From the NCBI GenBank assembly GCA_017436135.1, contig JAFSDQ010000019.1, forward strand, positions 1 to 57,256: 57,256 nt of DNA, written 5' to 3'. This DNA is from Clostridia bacterium (GTDB taxonomy: Bacteria; Bacillota_A; Clostridia; Monoglobales; Monoglobaceae). The notes under the pieces are model-generated. The model was given only the letters and a program-made list of their open reading frames with translations. It was not told where the DNA came from and made no database searches. Each line of letters opens with the position of its first letter. Position 1 is the stretch's first letter. Position numbers and translations under genes: made by a program. Positions 32,362-41,025 of the stretch are shown here, piece by piece.

Positions 32362-33072
32362 ATGATAAGAGTTTTAGTGTGGAACGAATTCTGGCATGAG
32401 CAGGTGCAAGACAGCAAGCCCAAAGAGGTATATCCCCAGGGTATTCATAAGGCAATTGCGGATTTTTTAAAAAGCGATGACATATATGTAGAAACGGCAA
32501 CTCTTTATGATGAAAATTGCGGTATCACAGAGGAGCGTCTTGATAATACAGATGTACTTCTCTGGTGGGGACATTGTAAACATGGAGATGTTCCTGATGA
32601 CATTGCAAAGTTTGTACATAAAAAGGTATTAGAGGGAATGGGCTTTATTGCACTTCACTCTGCTCACTTCTCAAAGCCATTTACTATGTTGATGGGTACA
32701 ACCTGCTCTCTCGGCTGGAGAGAGGACGGGGATATGGAAAGAGTATGGGTTTGTAAGCCGTCTCATCCTATTGTGCAGGGTATTGACAGATATATAAAGC
32801 TTGAACATGAGGAAACCTATGCAGAGCCCTTTGATATTCCCGAGCCTGACCAGACTATAATGATTGGCACTTATGAAGGTGGCGAGGTGTTCAGGTCGGG
32901 TTGCTGCTTCTTCCGTGGAAATGGAAAGATATTTTATTTCCAGCCGGGACACGAAACCTGTCCAACATACTATAACAAGGATATACAGACGGTAATACGA
33001 AATGCGGTATATTGGGCAGCACCTCAATACAGAGGGGAAATTACCTGTCCCTGGATTAAAAAGCCCGAATAA
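32362..33072 (+). CDS. ThuA-like protein (trehalose utilisation family)
   Basis: A 236-residue ThuA-domain protein with a class I glutamine-amidotransferase-like fold. The ATG at 32362 has GGAGGG nine bases upstream; an ATG at 32347 is part of that Shine-Dalgarno stretch. Family motifs: LLWWGHCKHGDVPDD, GFIALHSAHFSKPF and the C-terminal KIFYFQPGHE. In Rhizobiaceae ThuA works with the Gfo/Idh protein ThuB on 3-keto-trehalose and related disaccharides. The next-door Gfo/Idh gene repeats that pairing. The enzymatic role of this protein is not proven. Confidence 0.85.
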   Translation: MIRVLVWNEFWHEQVQDSKPKEVYPQGIHKAIADFLKSDDIYVETATLYDENCGITEERLDNTDVLLWWGHCKHGDVPDDIAKFVHKKVLEGMGFIALHSAHFSKPFTMLMGTTCSLGWREDGDMERVWVCKPSHPIVQGIDRYIKLEHEETYAEPFDIPEPDQTIMIGTYEGGEVFRSGCCFFRGNGKIFYFQPGHETCPTYYNKDIQTVIRNAVYWAAPQYRGEITCPWIKKPE

Positions 33073-33100
33073 GCATATATAAGAAAAGAGGTCATTGAAT

Positions 33101-33928
33101 ATGAAAAAATTTAAAGTAGGTCTTCAGCTTTTCAGCATTCGAGAGGAAATGGCAAAGGACATGGACAAAGCTCTTGCAGCTGTAAAGGAAATAGGCTATG
33201 ATTATGTTGAATTTGCAGGTTTTTATGATAAGCCTGTAGAAGAGATAAAAGCATTGCTTAAGAAGCACGGATTAGAGGCAGTTTCTGTTCATCAGGCATA
33301 CGCACCTCTTGTTGATGACAGAGAGGCAACCCTTGAATATTTAAAGGAGCTTGGGGTTAAGTACTGTACAATTCCCCACTATCCTTACGAGAAGCTCACA
33401 AATGAGTGGGACGAAACAGTAAAGTTTATGACCGAGCTTGGCGAGGATGTAAACAAAAAAGGTATGAAGCTTTTATACCACAACCACGAGTTTGAATTTG
33501 AAAAGCAAGATGGCAAGCCCATGCTCAACAGACTTTATGAGGAAGTACCAAGTGAATATCTCAATCCCCAGTTTGATACTTGTTGGGTGCATTATGCAGG
33601 GGTAAATCCTGCAGAGCATTTAAAGAAGTATGCAGGCAGAATAGAAGTTGTTCATATTAAGGACTTTGTTTGTGACAAATTTGGTGCAGGCCCCGTTTAC
33701 GAGCTTATCGGCGAGATTGACACAAAGAAGGGCGTATCAAGAGAGGATAACGGTTTCAGATACAAGCCTATCGGAAGCGGTATTCAGGATTGGAAAGCTA
33801 TTCTTGAGGCTTGCGAGGAAGCCGGCACAGAGTATGTAATCGTAGAACAGGATTCGTGGTACGATTCTACAGGTATTGAAGAGGCAAGAAAAAGCAGACA
33901 ATATTTAAAGGATAGCTTTGGTATTTAA
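33101..33928 (+). CDS. sugar phosphate isomerase/epimerase (YcjR/IolE-like)
   Basis: A 275-residue TIM barrel. The ATG at 33101 is preferred over a TTG at 33095 because AGAGGT then has normal spacing. Metal-site motifs: GMKLLYHNHEFEFE with the first Glu, NPQFDTCWVHYAG with Asp, VVHIKDF with His and Asp, and EYVIVEQDSW with the final Glu. This arrangement occurs in IolE, YcjR and 3-keto-sugar epimerases. Third gene of the Gfo/Idh-ThuA operon, so a 3-keto sugar is the best guess for its substrate. Confidence 0.87.
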   Translation: MKKFKVGLQLFSIREEMAKDMDKALAAVKEIGYDYVEFAGFYDKPVEEIKALLKKHGLEAVSVHQAYAPLVDDREATLEYLKELGVKYCTIPHYPYEKLTNEWDETVKFMTELGEDVNKKGMKLLYHNHEFEFEKQDGKPMLNRLYEEVPSEYLNPQFDTCWVHYAGVNPAEHLKKYAGRIEVVHIKDFVCDKFGAGPVYELIGEIDTKKGVSREDNGFRYKPIGSGIQDWKAILEACEEAGTEYVIVEQDSWYDSTGIEEARKSRQYLKDSFGI

Positions 33929-33945
33929 GTAAGGGAGAGATAAAT

Positions 33946-34917
33946 ATGAAATTATCAGTAATGTCCCCTGTCCTCAACGATATGGGACTTGAAAACGCAA
34001 TCAAATATTTAGGCGAGCTTGGGGTTGACAGCATGGAGCTTGGAGTTGGCGGTTATCCCGGAAAGGCCTTGTGTGATGCAAAGGACTTTCTTGATAACCC
34101 CGAAAAAATTGAAAACCTTAAGGCTTTGCTTAAAGACAGCAACATAGAGCTTTCTGCTGTCAGCTGTCACGGAAATCCAATTCATCCCAACGCAGATATT
34201 GCAAAAGAGTTTGAAACAGATTTTGACAATGCGGTTTTGCTTGCAGAAAAGCTTGGAGTGGAAACTATAATCGGCTTCTCGGGATGTGCAGGAGATTGCA
34301 AGGACAGCAAAAATCCTAACTGGGTTACTTGTGCATGGCCACCTGATTATCTTGAAATTCTTGATTGGCAATGGAATGAGGTTCTTATTCCCTACTGGAA
34401 AAACAAGGTGGAATTTTGCAAGGCTCATGGAATTAAAAAGATTGCATTTGAGATGCATCCGGGCTTTATGGTATATAATCCTGAAACTCTCCTTCGCTTA
34501 AGAGAGGCAGTTGGAGAAATCATAGGCGCAAACTTTGACCCCAGCCACCTTTACTGGCAGGGAATAAAGCCTGTTGAGGCAATTAAGTGTCTTGGTGCTG
34601 AAAACGCAATTCACCATTTCCACGCAAAGGATACAAGAATTGACGAAAGCAACACAGCTGTAAACGGCGTTCTTGATACAAAGAGTTATGGAGATGTATT
34701 GGGTCGCTCCTGGGTGTTCAGAACAGTTGGTTATGGTCATGGAAAAGAAGAGTGGAATGATATTATAAGCACTCTTAAGGCAGTAGGCTATGACGGTGCT
34801 ATCAGCATAGAACACGAGGACGGACTTATGAGCCCCAAGGAGGGTCTTGAAAAGGCAGTCAGCTTCTTAAAGGAAGTATTGATATACGAGGCTCCAGGCG
34901 AAATGTGGTGGGCATAA
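33946..34917 (+). CDS. second sugar phosphate isomerase/epimerase-like TIM-barrel protein
   Basis: A 323-residue member of the same superfamily but of a different, longer subgroup. KKIAFEMHPGFMVYN holds the first metal Glu, GANFDPSHLYWQG the Asp and His, IHHFHAKDT the next His, and AISIEHEDG the last Glu. HPGFMVYN and the insertion TAVNGVLDTKSYGDV are typical of dehydratase/epimerase-like proteins found beside Gfo/Idh genes. It starts 17 bases after the preceding gene with a good ribosome binding site (AAGGGAGAG), and the operon ends at the terminator 34929-34960. Confidence 0.85.
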   Translation: MKLSVMSPVLNDMGLENAIKYLGELGVDSMELGVGGYPGKALCDAKDFLDNPEKIENLKALLKDSNIELSAVSCHGNPIHPNADIAKEFETDFDNAVLLAEKLGVETIIGFSGCAGDCKDSKNPNWVTCAWPPDYLEILDWQWNEVLIPYWKNKVEFCKAHGIKKIAFEMHPGFMVYNPETLLRLREAVGEIIGANFDPSHLYWQGIKPVEAIKCLGAENAIHHFHAKDTRIDESNTAVNGVLDTKSYGDVLGRSWVFRTVGYGHGKEEWNDIISTLKAVGYDGAISIEHEDGLMSPKEGLEKAVSFLKEVLIYEAPGEMWWA

Positions 34918-34928
34918 ATTAAATACCA

Positions 34929-34960
34929 AATACCGAGGAAGTTTGTTCCTCGGTATTTTT
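34929..34960 (+). terminator. terminator of the Gfo/ThuA/isomerase operon
   Basis: Perfect 12-bp stem AATACCGAGGAA (34929-34940) / TTCCTCGGTATT (34946-34957), loop GTTTG, followed by T-run to 34960. Confidence 0.92.
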
Positions 34961-35010
34961 CTATACCCAAAATATGCCTTCTTAAATTATGCGTTTGTTG
35001 GGAATTTATA

Positions 35011-35039
35011 TTGACTTTTGACAATAAATCGGGTAATAT
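35011..35039 (+). promoter_or_regulatory. promoter of the phosphoesterase gene
   Basis: TTGACT (35011-35016), 17-base spacer, TAATAT (35034-35039), about 45 bases before the ATG at 35083. Confidence 0.82.
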
Positions 35040-35082
35040 ATATATTGATAAAAAATTGTCAAAACAAAAGGGGACAAGTATT

Positions 35083-36198
35083 ATGGAAATGGAAAAAACT
35101 GCTTTTCATACCTATCCTGTTGTGTTTGCAGTGGAGAATGATTATCATATCTCTGTTTGTGTAAAAGAGGAAACCTTAATGTGGGTGAGAGTAAACGGGG
35201 TTGAATATTATGACCATTCAAACGGCATACTTCGTTCAGCTTCCTTTTTACATAAAATTATTGTACCTATGAGTGAGCTTGACAGGGCAGAGAGCTACAC
35301 AGTTTGCTATCGCCGTGTTATAGACAGAAAGCCTTATTACAGCGAAACAGGGGAGATTGAAGAATATACCTTTGATTTTAAACCCTATAAATCAGGGGAT
35401 ATTAACATTTATTGTATATCCGATGCACACTACAGAACAACAGGCCCCGTTAAAGCGGCAGAGTATTTTGGTAAAACTCCTGACTTGCTTATATTAAATG
35501 GTGATATTCCTGACCACAGTGGCGTTGTGGAAAATTTTAAAACCATATACGAAATTGGGGGAGAGATATCAAAGGGCAATATTCCTGTGATTTTTTCAAG
35601 GGGAAATCACGACACCAGAGGAATTTGTGCAGAGCAGCTGGAGCATTATACCCCAACTTCCTTCGGTAAATCCTACTACAGCGTAAAGCTTGGTGAGCTT
35701 TGGTGTCTTGTTCTTGATTGCGGCGAGGATAAGAGAGACGGCAGTATTGAATACGGAAACACCATTTGCTGTCACAGTATGAGAATTGAACAGACAAAGT
35801 TTATCGAGAATATAATTAAAAATGCCGACACAGAATATAATGCAGAGAATGTAAAAAAGAAAATGGTTGTTTGTCATATCCCCTTTACTATGGTTGACAA
35901 AGAGCCCTTTGACATAGAACAGGAGCTTTATGCCAAATGGACAGAGCTTGTAGCCGGGAATATAAATCCTGATTTTTATCTCTTTGGTCACAAGCACGAA
36001 AGCAGAGTTGTTATGCCGGGAGATGAGGATGACTTCCATAATCAGCAAAGACCTGTAATTCTTGCAGGGGTACCCATAGGTGATATTGCGGAACAAAAGT
36101 TTGAGGGATGTGCTGTTTCCTACAAGGGTAACAAAGTCAGCGTAGCTCATACAAACCAGGATAAAGAGGTTATCTGCGAAAATCATTGGGAAATATAG
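35083..36198 (+). CDS. calcineurin-like metallophosphoesterase
   Basis: A 371-residue protein. The ATG at 35083 follows AAAGGGGA by ten bases; an in-frame ATG at 35011 region is excluded because the promoter lies there. An N-terminal part of about 105 residues looks like a beta-sandwich of the purple-phosphatase kind. The dinuclear metal motifs follow in order: Asp114-x-His116 (SDAHY), GD at 140-141 (LNGDIPDH), GNHD at 174-177, CHIPF and GHKHE. No signal peptide or membrane segment. Substrate unknown; it may remove phosphate from sugar phosphates. Next gene is pepD, 27 bases away. Confidence 0.87.
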   Translation: MEMEKTAFHTYPVVFAVENDYHISVCVKEETLMWVRVNGVEYYDHSNGILRSASFLHKIIVPMSELDRAESYTVCYRRVIDRKPYYSETGEIEEYTFDFKPYKSGDINIYCISDAHYRTTGPVKAAEYFGKTPDLLILNGDIPDHSGVVENFKTIYEIGGEISKGNIPVIFSRGNHDTRGICAEQLEHYTPTSFGKSYYSVKLGELWCLVLDCGEDKRDGSIEYGNTICCHSMRIEQTKFIENIIKNADTEYNAENVKKKMVVCHIPFTMVDKEPFDIEQELYAKWTELVAGNINPDFYLFGHKHESRVVMPGDEDDFHNQQRPVILAGVPIGDIAEQKFEGCAVSYKGNKVSVAHTNQDKEVICENHWEI

Positions 36199-36225
36199 AA
36201 AAGTATAGCGACGGGAGAGATTTTT

Positions 36226-37668
36226 GTGACAAAGCTTTCAGGCATAGAACCCAAAGAGGTATTTGAATATTTTGAAAAAATATGTTCTATTCCTCACGGC
36301 TCGGGCAACATGGAGAGAATAAGTAAGTTTTGCCTTGATTTTGCAGAAGAAAATGGACTTAAAGCAATTCGGGATGATGGGAAAAACGTTATAATTTATA
36401 AAGATGGCACAGAAGGATATGAGGACGCAGAGCCGATTATTCTTCAAGGGCATATTGATATGGTTTGCCAGAAGACACCAGGCAGTATGATTGACTTCGA
36501 GAAAGACGGAATAGAGGCTTTTGAAGAAGAGGGATTTCTCCGTGCCAGGGGGACAACTCTTGGGGCGGATAATGGAATAGCTGTTGCTATGATAATGGCA
36601 ATTCTTGCAAGAAGAGATTTATCCCACCCTCCCATTGAGGCAGTGCTTACAACAGACGAAGAGATTGGAATGTTAGGTGCAAGTGCCCTTGATGAAACTG
36701 TGCTTAAGGGTACGCGAATGATAAATCTTGATGCAGAGGAAGAGGAATATGTAACCGTTTCTTGTGCAGGGGGAAGTGATTTTAAAATCTTCTTGCCCTT
36801 TCAAAGAGAAAAGGTAACAGGTACAAGAATGGAAATTGAGCTTGAGGGCTTGCTTGGAGGTCATTCGGGAGTTGAGATTGACAAGGGCAGAGTAAATGCC
36901 AATATTCTTATGGGCAGAATGTTGAGGTATTTGCACAATAACACAGACCTTGATATTATAAGTGTAAACGGCGGCGACAAAATGAATGCAATTCCACGAT
37001 ACTCCAGTGGGGAAGTAATAGTAAGGGATGCAGAAAAAGCCGAAGAACTGCTTCGGTCTTATTTTAAAATTATAAAAGAAGAAATACAATCAAGAGAGCC
37101 CGGGTGCGAGTTGAAAGTAACCCGCTGTGAAAAAGGGGAATTTCATTCTCTTTGCAAAGATGCTGCAAACAAGCTTGTTTATATGCTCCTTACCACCCCT
37201 GACGGGATATTGGAAATGAGCAGGGATATAGACGGACTTGTTGAAACATCATTGAATCTCGGGGTGCTTGAAACAGGAGAGGACAAAATATTTATGCAGT
37301 ATGCTCTGCGAAGCAATAAGGCATCAGCGTTGGACTTTTTAGAGGACAAGCTTTCTGTTTTTGCCGAATATAACGGCTGCAATGCTGAAATTTCGGGAAG
37401 ATACCAGCCGTGGGAATATAAAGAAGCTTCGGCGCTTCGGGATTTATATATAGAAACATACCAAAAGAAATACGGGAAAGCTCCGCATATTTCAGCTATT
37501 CATGCAGGGCTCGAATGTGCAGTTTTCTCGGATAAGATAAAGAATTTGGATTGCATTGCAATAGGCCCCGATATGATGGGGGTTCATACAACAGAGGAAA
37601 AGTTGAGTATTTCATCTGTAAAAAGGGTTTATGACTGCTTGTGTGACACCTTAAAATACTGCAAATAA
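36226..37668 (+). CDS. pepD: aminoacyl-histidine dipeptidase (M20 family, PepD)
   Basis: Cytosolic non-specific dipeptidase of 480 residues that splits Xaa-His and other dipeptides. The zinc site is complete: His76 and Asp78 in LQGHIDMVCQ, the bridging Asp115 in TLGADNGIA, Glu145/Glu146 in TTDEEIGMLGA, plus the Asp in NLDAEEE and a C-terminal HAGLE. It starts with GTG, preceded by GGGAGAG. The dimerisation domain LGGHSGVEIDKGRVNAN is intact. Followed after 41 bases by an OPT-type peptide transporter, which suggests import and cleavage of short peptides are co-expressed. Confidence 0.94.
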   Translation: MTKLSGIEPKEVFEYFEKICSIPHGSGNMERISKFCLDFAEENGLKAIRDDGKNVIIYKDGTEGYEDAEPIILQGHIDMVCQKTPGSMIDFEKDGIEAFEEEGFLRARGTTLGADNGIAVAMIMAILARRDLSHPPIEAVLTTDEEIGMLGASALDETVLKGTRMINLDAEEEEYVTVSCAGGSDFKIFLPFQREKVTGTRMEIELEGLLGGHSGVEIDKGRVNANILMGRMLRYLHNNTDLDIISVNGGDKMNAIPRYSSGEVIVRDAEKAEELLRSYFKIIKEEIQSREPGCELKVTRCEKGEFHSLCKDAANKLVYMLLTTPDGILEMSRDIDGLVETSLNLGVLETGEDKIFMQYALRSNKASALDFLEDKLSVFAEYNGCNAEISGRYQPWEYKEASALRDLYIETYQKKYGKAPHISAIHAGLECAVFSDKIKNLDCIAIGPDMMGVHTTEEKLSISSVKRVYDCLCDTLKYCK

Positions 37669-37709
37669 TAAAAAATATATAATGTCAAAAAAGACAAGAT
37701 GGAGGAATT

Positions 37710-39611
37710 ATGGAAAACAAAGAATTTAAACCTTATGTCCCTGCGGAAAAGGTGACTCCCGAGATTACCGTTACGTCAATCATTATGGGTGTTATCCTGG
37801 CAGTTGTATTCGGTGCGGCAAATGCCTATCTGGGACTTAGAGTTGGTATGACAGTTTCCGCATCAATCCCTGCGGCAGTTATTGCTATGGGAGTAATACG
37901 AGTGCTTATGCGTAAAAACTCAATACTTGAAAGCAATATTGTTCAAACAATCGGTTCTGCCGGCGAATCTCTGGCGGCAGGAGCTATATTTACTCTGCCG
38001 GCACTGTTTTTATGGGCGGCAGAGGGCAAAGCAGACAAACCCGGCATGCTTGAGATAACCCTTATTGCCCTGATTGGCGGTTTGCTTGGTGTATTCTTTA
38101 TGGTGCCTCTCCGTAATGCTCTTATTGTAAAAGAGCATGGAATTTTACCATACCCTGAGGGTACAGCCTGTGCGGAGGTTCTTCTTGCAGGAGAAGAGGG
38201 CGGTGCAAACGCCTCTACTGTATTTGCAGGTATGGGCTTTGCGGCTTTATTTAAGTTTATAATTGACGGACTTAAGCTTGTTGCAGGTGAGGTTTCAGCA
38301 TCTGTTAAAGGCTTTGCAGGTGAAATAGGAACACAGATTTATCCGGCTGTAATGAGCGTGGGCTATATATGCGGAGCAAGAATTTCTTCATATATGTTCG
38401 CAGGCGGTGCATTGAGCTGGCTTGTACTTATTCCGATTATAGTGCTGTTTGGTGAAAATGTTGTTATATACCCGGGGACAGTAAGCGTTGCCGAGATGTA
38501 TGAGGCAGGCGGTGCAAGTGCTATCTGGAGCAGTTACATCAGATATATTGGTGCAGGTGCCCTGGCAGCCGGTGGTATTATCAGCCTTATCAAATCCCTC
38601 CCCCTTATTGTAAAAACCTTTGGGGGCGCAATGAAAAGTGTGGCAGGAAGCAAGGCTCAATCTCTTGACCGTACAAGCTCCGACCTTAATATGAAGGTTG
38701 TGCTTGGCGCAATTGCTTTGCTGACACTTCTTGTATGGCTTATTCCTGCAATTCCTGTAAGTCTTTTGGGTGCGGTGATAATTGTTGTATTTGGTTTCTT
38801 CTTTGCAACAGTTTCATCACGAATGGTTGGCTTGGTGGGAAGCAGTAATAACCCTGTGTCAGGTATGGCGATTGCAACTCTGCTCATTGCAACTCTCATT
38901 TTAAAGGTTACAGGCACAACAGGTGTTGTTGGAATGTGCAGTGCAATTGCAATAGGTTCGGTAATTTGTATCGTGTCTGCCATTGCGGGGGATACATCAC
39001 AGGATTTAAAGACAGGATATATTCTTGGGGCTACTCCAAAGAAACAGCAAATCGGTGAGATTATTGGTGTAGTTGCAGCGGCACTTGCTATAGGCGGTAC
39101 ACTTTATCTTTTAGACAGTGCGTGGGGCTTCGGAACAGAGGAACTTGCTGCACCCCAGGCAACCTTGATGAAGCTTATTATCGAGGGTGTCATGGAGGGA
39201 AATCTCCCCTGGGCACTTGTGTTTATCGGTGTATTTATTGCAGTAGTGGCAGAGGTTGTAGGAATTCCTGTTCTTCCCTTTGCAATTGGTGTTTACCTCC
39301 CTGTACAGCTCAATGCTTGCATTATGGTTGGCGGACTGGTAAGACTTGCTCTTGATAAGCTTAACCGCAAAAAGGAAGAAAAGGAAGCTATTGTAAACGA
39401 CGGTGTACTTTTCTGCTCGGGTATGATAGCGGGCGAGGGTCTTGTTGGTATTATTCTGGCGGTACTTGCAGTTGCAGGGGTTGATAAGGTCCTTGACCTT
39501 TCAGCAAGATTTAATATTCCCGCTCTGTATTCCAACATAGGAAGCCTTGTACTGTTTGCTGTAATTATCTTGACGGTGCTTAAATTTTCACTTTGGAAAA
39601 AGAGGAAGTAA
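37710..39611 (+). CDS. OPT-family oligopeptide transporter
   Basis: A 633-residue inner-membrane protein with about 15 hydrophobic helices. YLGLRVGMTVSASIPAA near residues 38-54 and ILPYPEGTACAEVL near 146-159 are signatures of the bacterial branch of OPT transporters, which move oligopeptides or metal-chelate conjugates by proton coupling. GATPKKQQIGEIIG is a further family motif. TGGAGG is six bases before the ATG. It sits between pepD and a PqqD-like gene whose start is three bases away, so these form a peptide-uptake unit. The cargo cannot be told from sequence. Confidence 0.93.
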   Translation: MENKEFKPYVPAEKVTPEITVTSIIMGVILAVVFGAANAYLGLRVGMTVSASIPAAVIAMGVIRVLMRKNSILESNIVQTIGSAGESLAAGAIFTLPALFLWAAEGKADKPGMLEITLIALIGGLLGVFFMVPLRNALIVKEHGILPYPEGTACAEVLLAGEEGGANASTVFAGMGFAALFKFIIDGLKLVAGEVSASVKGFAGEIGTQIYPAVMSVGYICGARISSYMFAGGALSWLVLIPIIVLFGENVVIYPGTVSVAEMYEAGGASAIWSSYIRYIGAGALAAGGIISLIKSLPLIVKTFGGAMKSVAGSKAQSLDRTSSDLNMKVVLGAIALLTLLVWLIPAIPVSLLGAVIIVVFGFFFATVSSRMVGLVGSSNNPVSGMAIATLLIATLILKVTGTTGVVGMCSAIAIGSVICIVSAIAGDTSQDLKTGYILGATPKKQQIGEIIGVVAAALAIGGTLYLLDSAWGFGTEELAAPQATLMKLIIEGVMEGNLPWALVFIGVFIAVVAEVVGIPVLPFAIGVYLPVQLNACIMVGGLVRLALDKLNRKKEEKEAIVNDGVLFCSGMIAGEGLVGIILAVLAVAGVDKVLDLSARFNIPALYSNIGSLVLFAVIILTVLKFSLWKKRK

Positions 39612-39614
39612 GGA

Positions 39615-39974
39615 ATGAAAAAGAAAAAGATTGACGGAAAGAATTATCTTGATAAAATTCCCGTCAGGAACAGCATATACAGGTGGTCTGCCGACGAAAA
39701 CGGGGCTGTGACTCTTGAGGTTGAGAACAAAGGTGTTTTTAATAAAATTGCCCAGAAGCTTTTTAAAAAGCCGAAAATCAGCTATATTCATTTAGAAGAA
39801 ACGGGAAGTTTTATATGGCCCCTTATAGATGGAGAAAAGACGGTTTTTGACCTTGGAAAAGAGGTTGAAGAGAAATTCGGCGAGGCCTCTCATCCTCTGT
39901 ATGAGAGATTGATTACCTATATGAATACATTAGACAGCTATGGTTTTATAACCTGGCTGGAAGAAAGTGAATAA
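39615..39974 (+). CDS. PqqD-family peptide-binding protein (RRE-like)
   Basis: A 119-residue protein with the PqqD winged-helix pattern: SYIHLEETGSFIWPLIDGEKTV (about 55-76) followed by LGKEVEEKFG and a C-terminal helix ending DSYGFITWLEE. PqqD domains bind leader peptides of ribosomally made, modified peptides and hand them to radical-SAM enzymes. None is nearby, so its partner may be elsewhere or the OPT transporter itself. It is only three bases after the transporter gene and clearly in the same operon. Confidence 0.78.
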   Translation: MKKKKIDGKNYLDKIPVRNSIYRWSADENGAVTLEVENKGVFNKIAQKLFKKPKISYIHLEETGSFIWPLIDGEKTVFDLGKEVEEKFGEASHPLYERLITYMNTLDSYGFITWLEESE

Positions 39975-39975
39975 C

Positions 39976-40024
39976 AAAATTCTGTGCTTTAATTAAGAAG
40001 TTTAAAAAGACAGCAGAGAATTTT
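39976..40024 (+). terminator. hairpin after the OPT/PqqD operon
   Basis: AAAATTCTGTGCT (39976-39988) pairs with AGCAGAGAATTTT (40012-40024) with one mismatch; the T-rich end would allow termination. Starts one base after the PqqD stop. Confidence 0.55.
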
Positions 40025-40043
40025 GCAACGGCGGTATATCCAT

Positions 40044-40092
40044 AGAGAAAAGCATTTTATGTCCTGGCGTGGGGATAAAAATGCTTTTCTCT
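40044..40092 (+). other. 15-bp hairpin in the leader of the AraC gene
   Basis: AGAGAAAAGCATTTT (40044-40058) / AAAATGCTTTTCTCT (40078-40092), perfect, with a 19-base loop. It lies just upstream of the GGGTGAG ribosome binding site of the AraC gene and could act as a second terminator or as an mRNA control element. Confidence 0.5.
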
Positions 40093-40114
40093 GAATTAAG
40101 CGGGTGAGAAGTAT

Positions 40115-40987
40115 ATGGAATATAAGCTTAAAGAATTCAAAACAGACATTGCTGTTACCAAAATGGCAAACATACATTATTTTGAATTTATAAAAGAATA
40201 TCATACATTCAAGGAAAAGCATGCCTTCAGGGAGCTTGTTTATGTTGACAGCGGAGCTATAAAGGTAGAGGCAGAGGGTTATTGCGGAACCCTTTGCAGT
40301 AAACAGCTTATTATTCATAAAAGTAACGAGGTACATTCTCTTTCATGCTTTGAAACAGATGCTCCCAATGTAATCATTATTGGATTTGAATGTGAGTCGG
40401 AAAGACTTGATGAATTTTCCCGTGAACCGCATACTTTGTCAAATGAACAAATCAGGATTCTCACAGAGGTAATCAAGGAGGGGAGATCGGTATTTCTGCC
40501 GCCCTATGATGTGCCGAATTTGAGAGATATGAAAAAGAGGAGTGACTTTCCCTTTGGCGCGGACCAGATGCTCAAGCTTAAATTTGAGATGTTTTTGATA
40601 GAGCTTATAAGAAATGCAGAAACCCATCCGAATTTGCCAAAGGAGGTTCGCACTGATTCGAAAACAGAAGAGATATTTACCTATGTGAATAATAATTATA
40701 AAGAAAAAATAACTCTTGATGATTTGTGTTTTATATTTGGGACAAATAAGACAACTATATGCAAAAGCTTTAAAGAAGCTTACGGAGAAACGGTTATTGG
40801 CTACATAAACAAATTAAGAATAAAATCCGCAAAGAAGCTTATGCGTGAGGGAGAGCTTAATCTTACCCAATTATCGGCGAGGGTGGGCTTTTCTTCAATC
40901 CATTATTTCAGCAAGCTTTTTAAAAGCTACGAAAATATGTCACCCTCGGAATATATAAATACTGTAAAAGCAAGACTTGAAGAATAA
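40115..40987 (+). CDS. AraC-family transcriptional regulator
   Basis: A 290-residue regulator. The N-terminal part (about 20-110) is a cupin with ELVYVDSGAIKVEAEGY; the C-terminal double HTH from about 185 contains ITLDDLCFIFGTNKTTICKSFKEAYG and NLTQLSARVGFSSIHYFSKLFKS. Unlike the other three AraC genes in the window it is not divergent from a target: it follows the OPT/PqqD operon in the same direction and is convergent with uxaC. Its regulon is unclear; the peptide-transport operon or uxaBAC are candidates. Confidence 0.9.
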   Translation: MEYKLKEFKTDIAVTKMANIHYFEFIKEYHTFKEKHAFRELVYVDSGAIKVEAEGYCGTLCSKQLIIHKSNEVHSLSCFETDAPNVIIIGFECESERLDEFSREPHTLSNEQIRILTEVIKEGRSVFLPPYDVPNLRDMKKRSDFPFGADQMLKLKFEMFLIELIRNAETHPNLPKEVRTDSKTEEIFTYVNNNYKEKITLDDLCFIFGTNKTTICKSFKEAYGETVIGYINKLRIKSAKKLMREGELNLTQLSARVGFSSIHYFSKLFKSYENMSPSEYINTVKARLEE

Positions 40988-41016
40988 ATACCCACCCGCA
41001 CAGCGGGTGGGTATTT
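40986..41016. terminator. bidirectional terminator between AraC gene and uxaC
   Basis: Perfect 14-bp stem AAATACCCACCCGC (40986-40999) / GCGGGTGGGTATTT (41003-41016), ACA loop. Confidence 0.88.
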
Positions 41017-41025
41017 GTATAGGTA

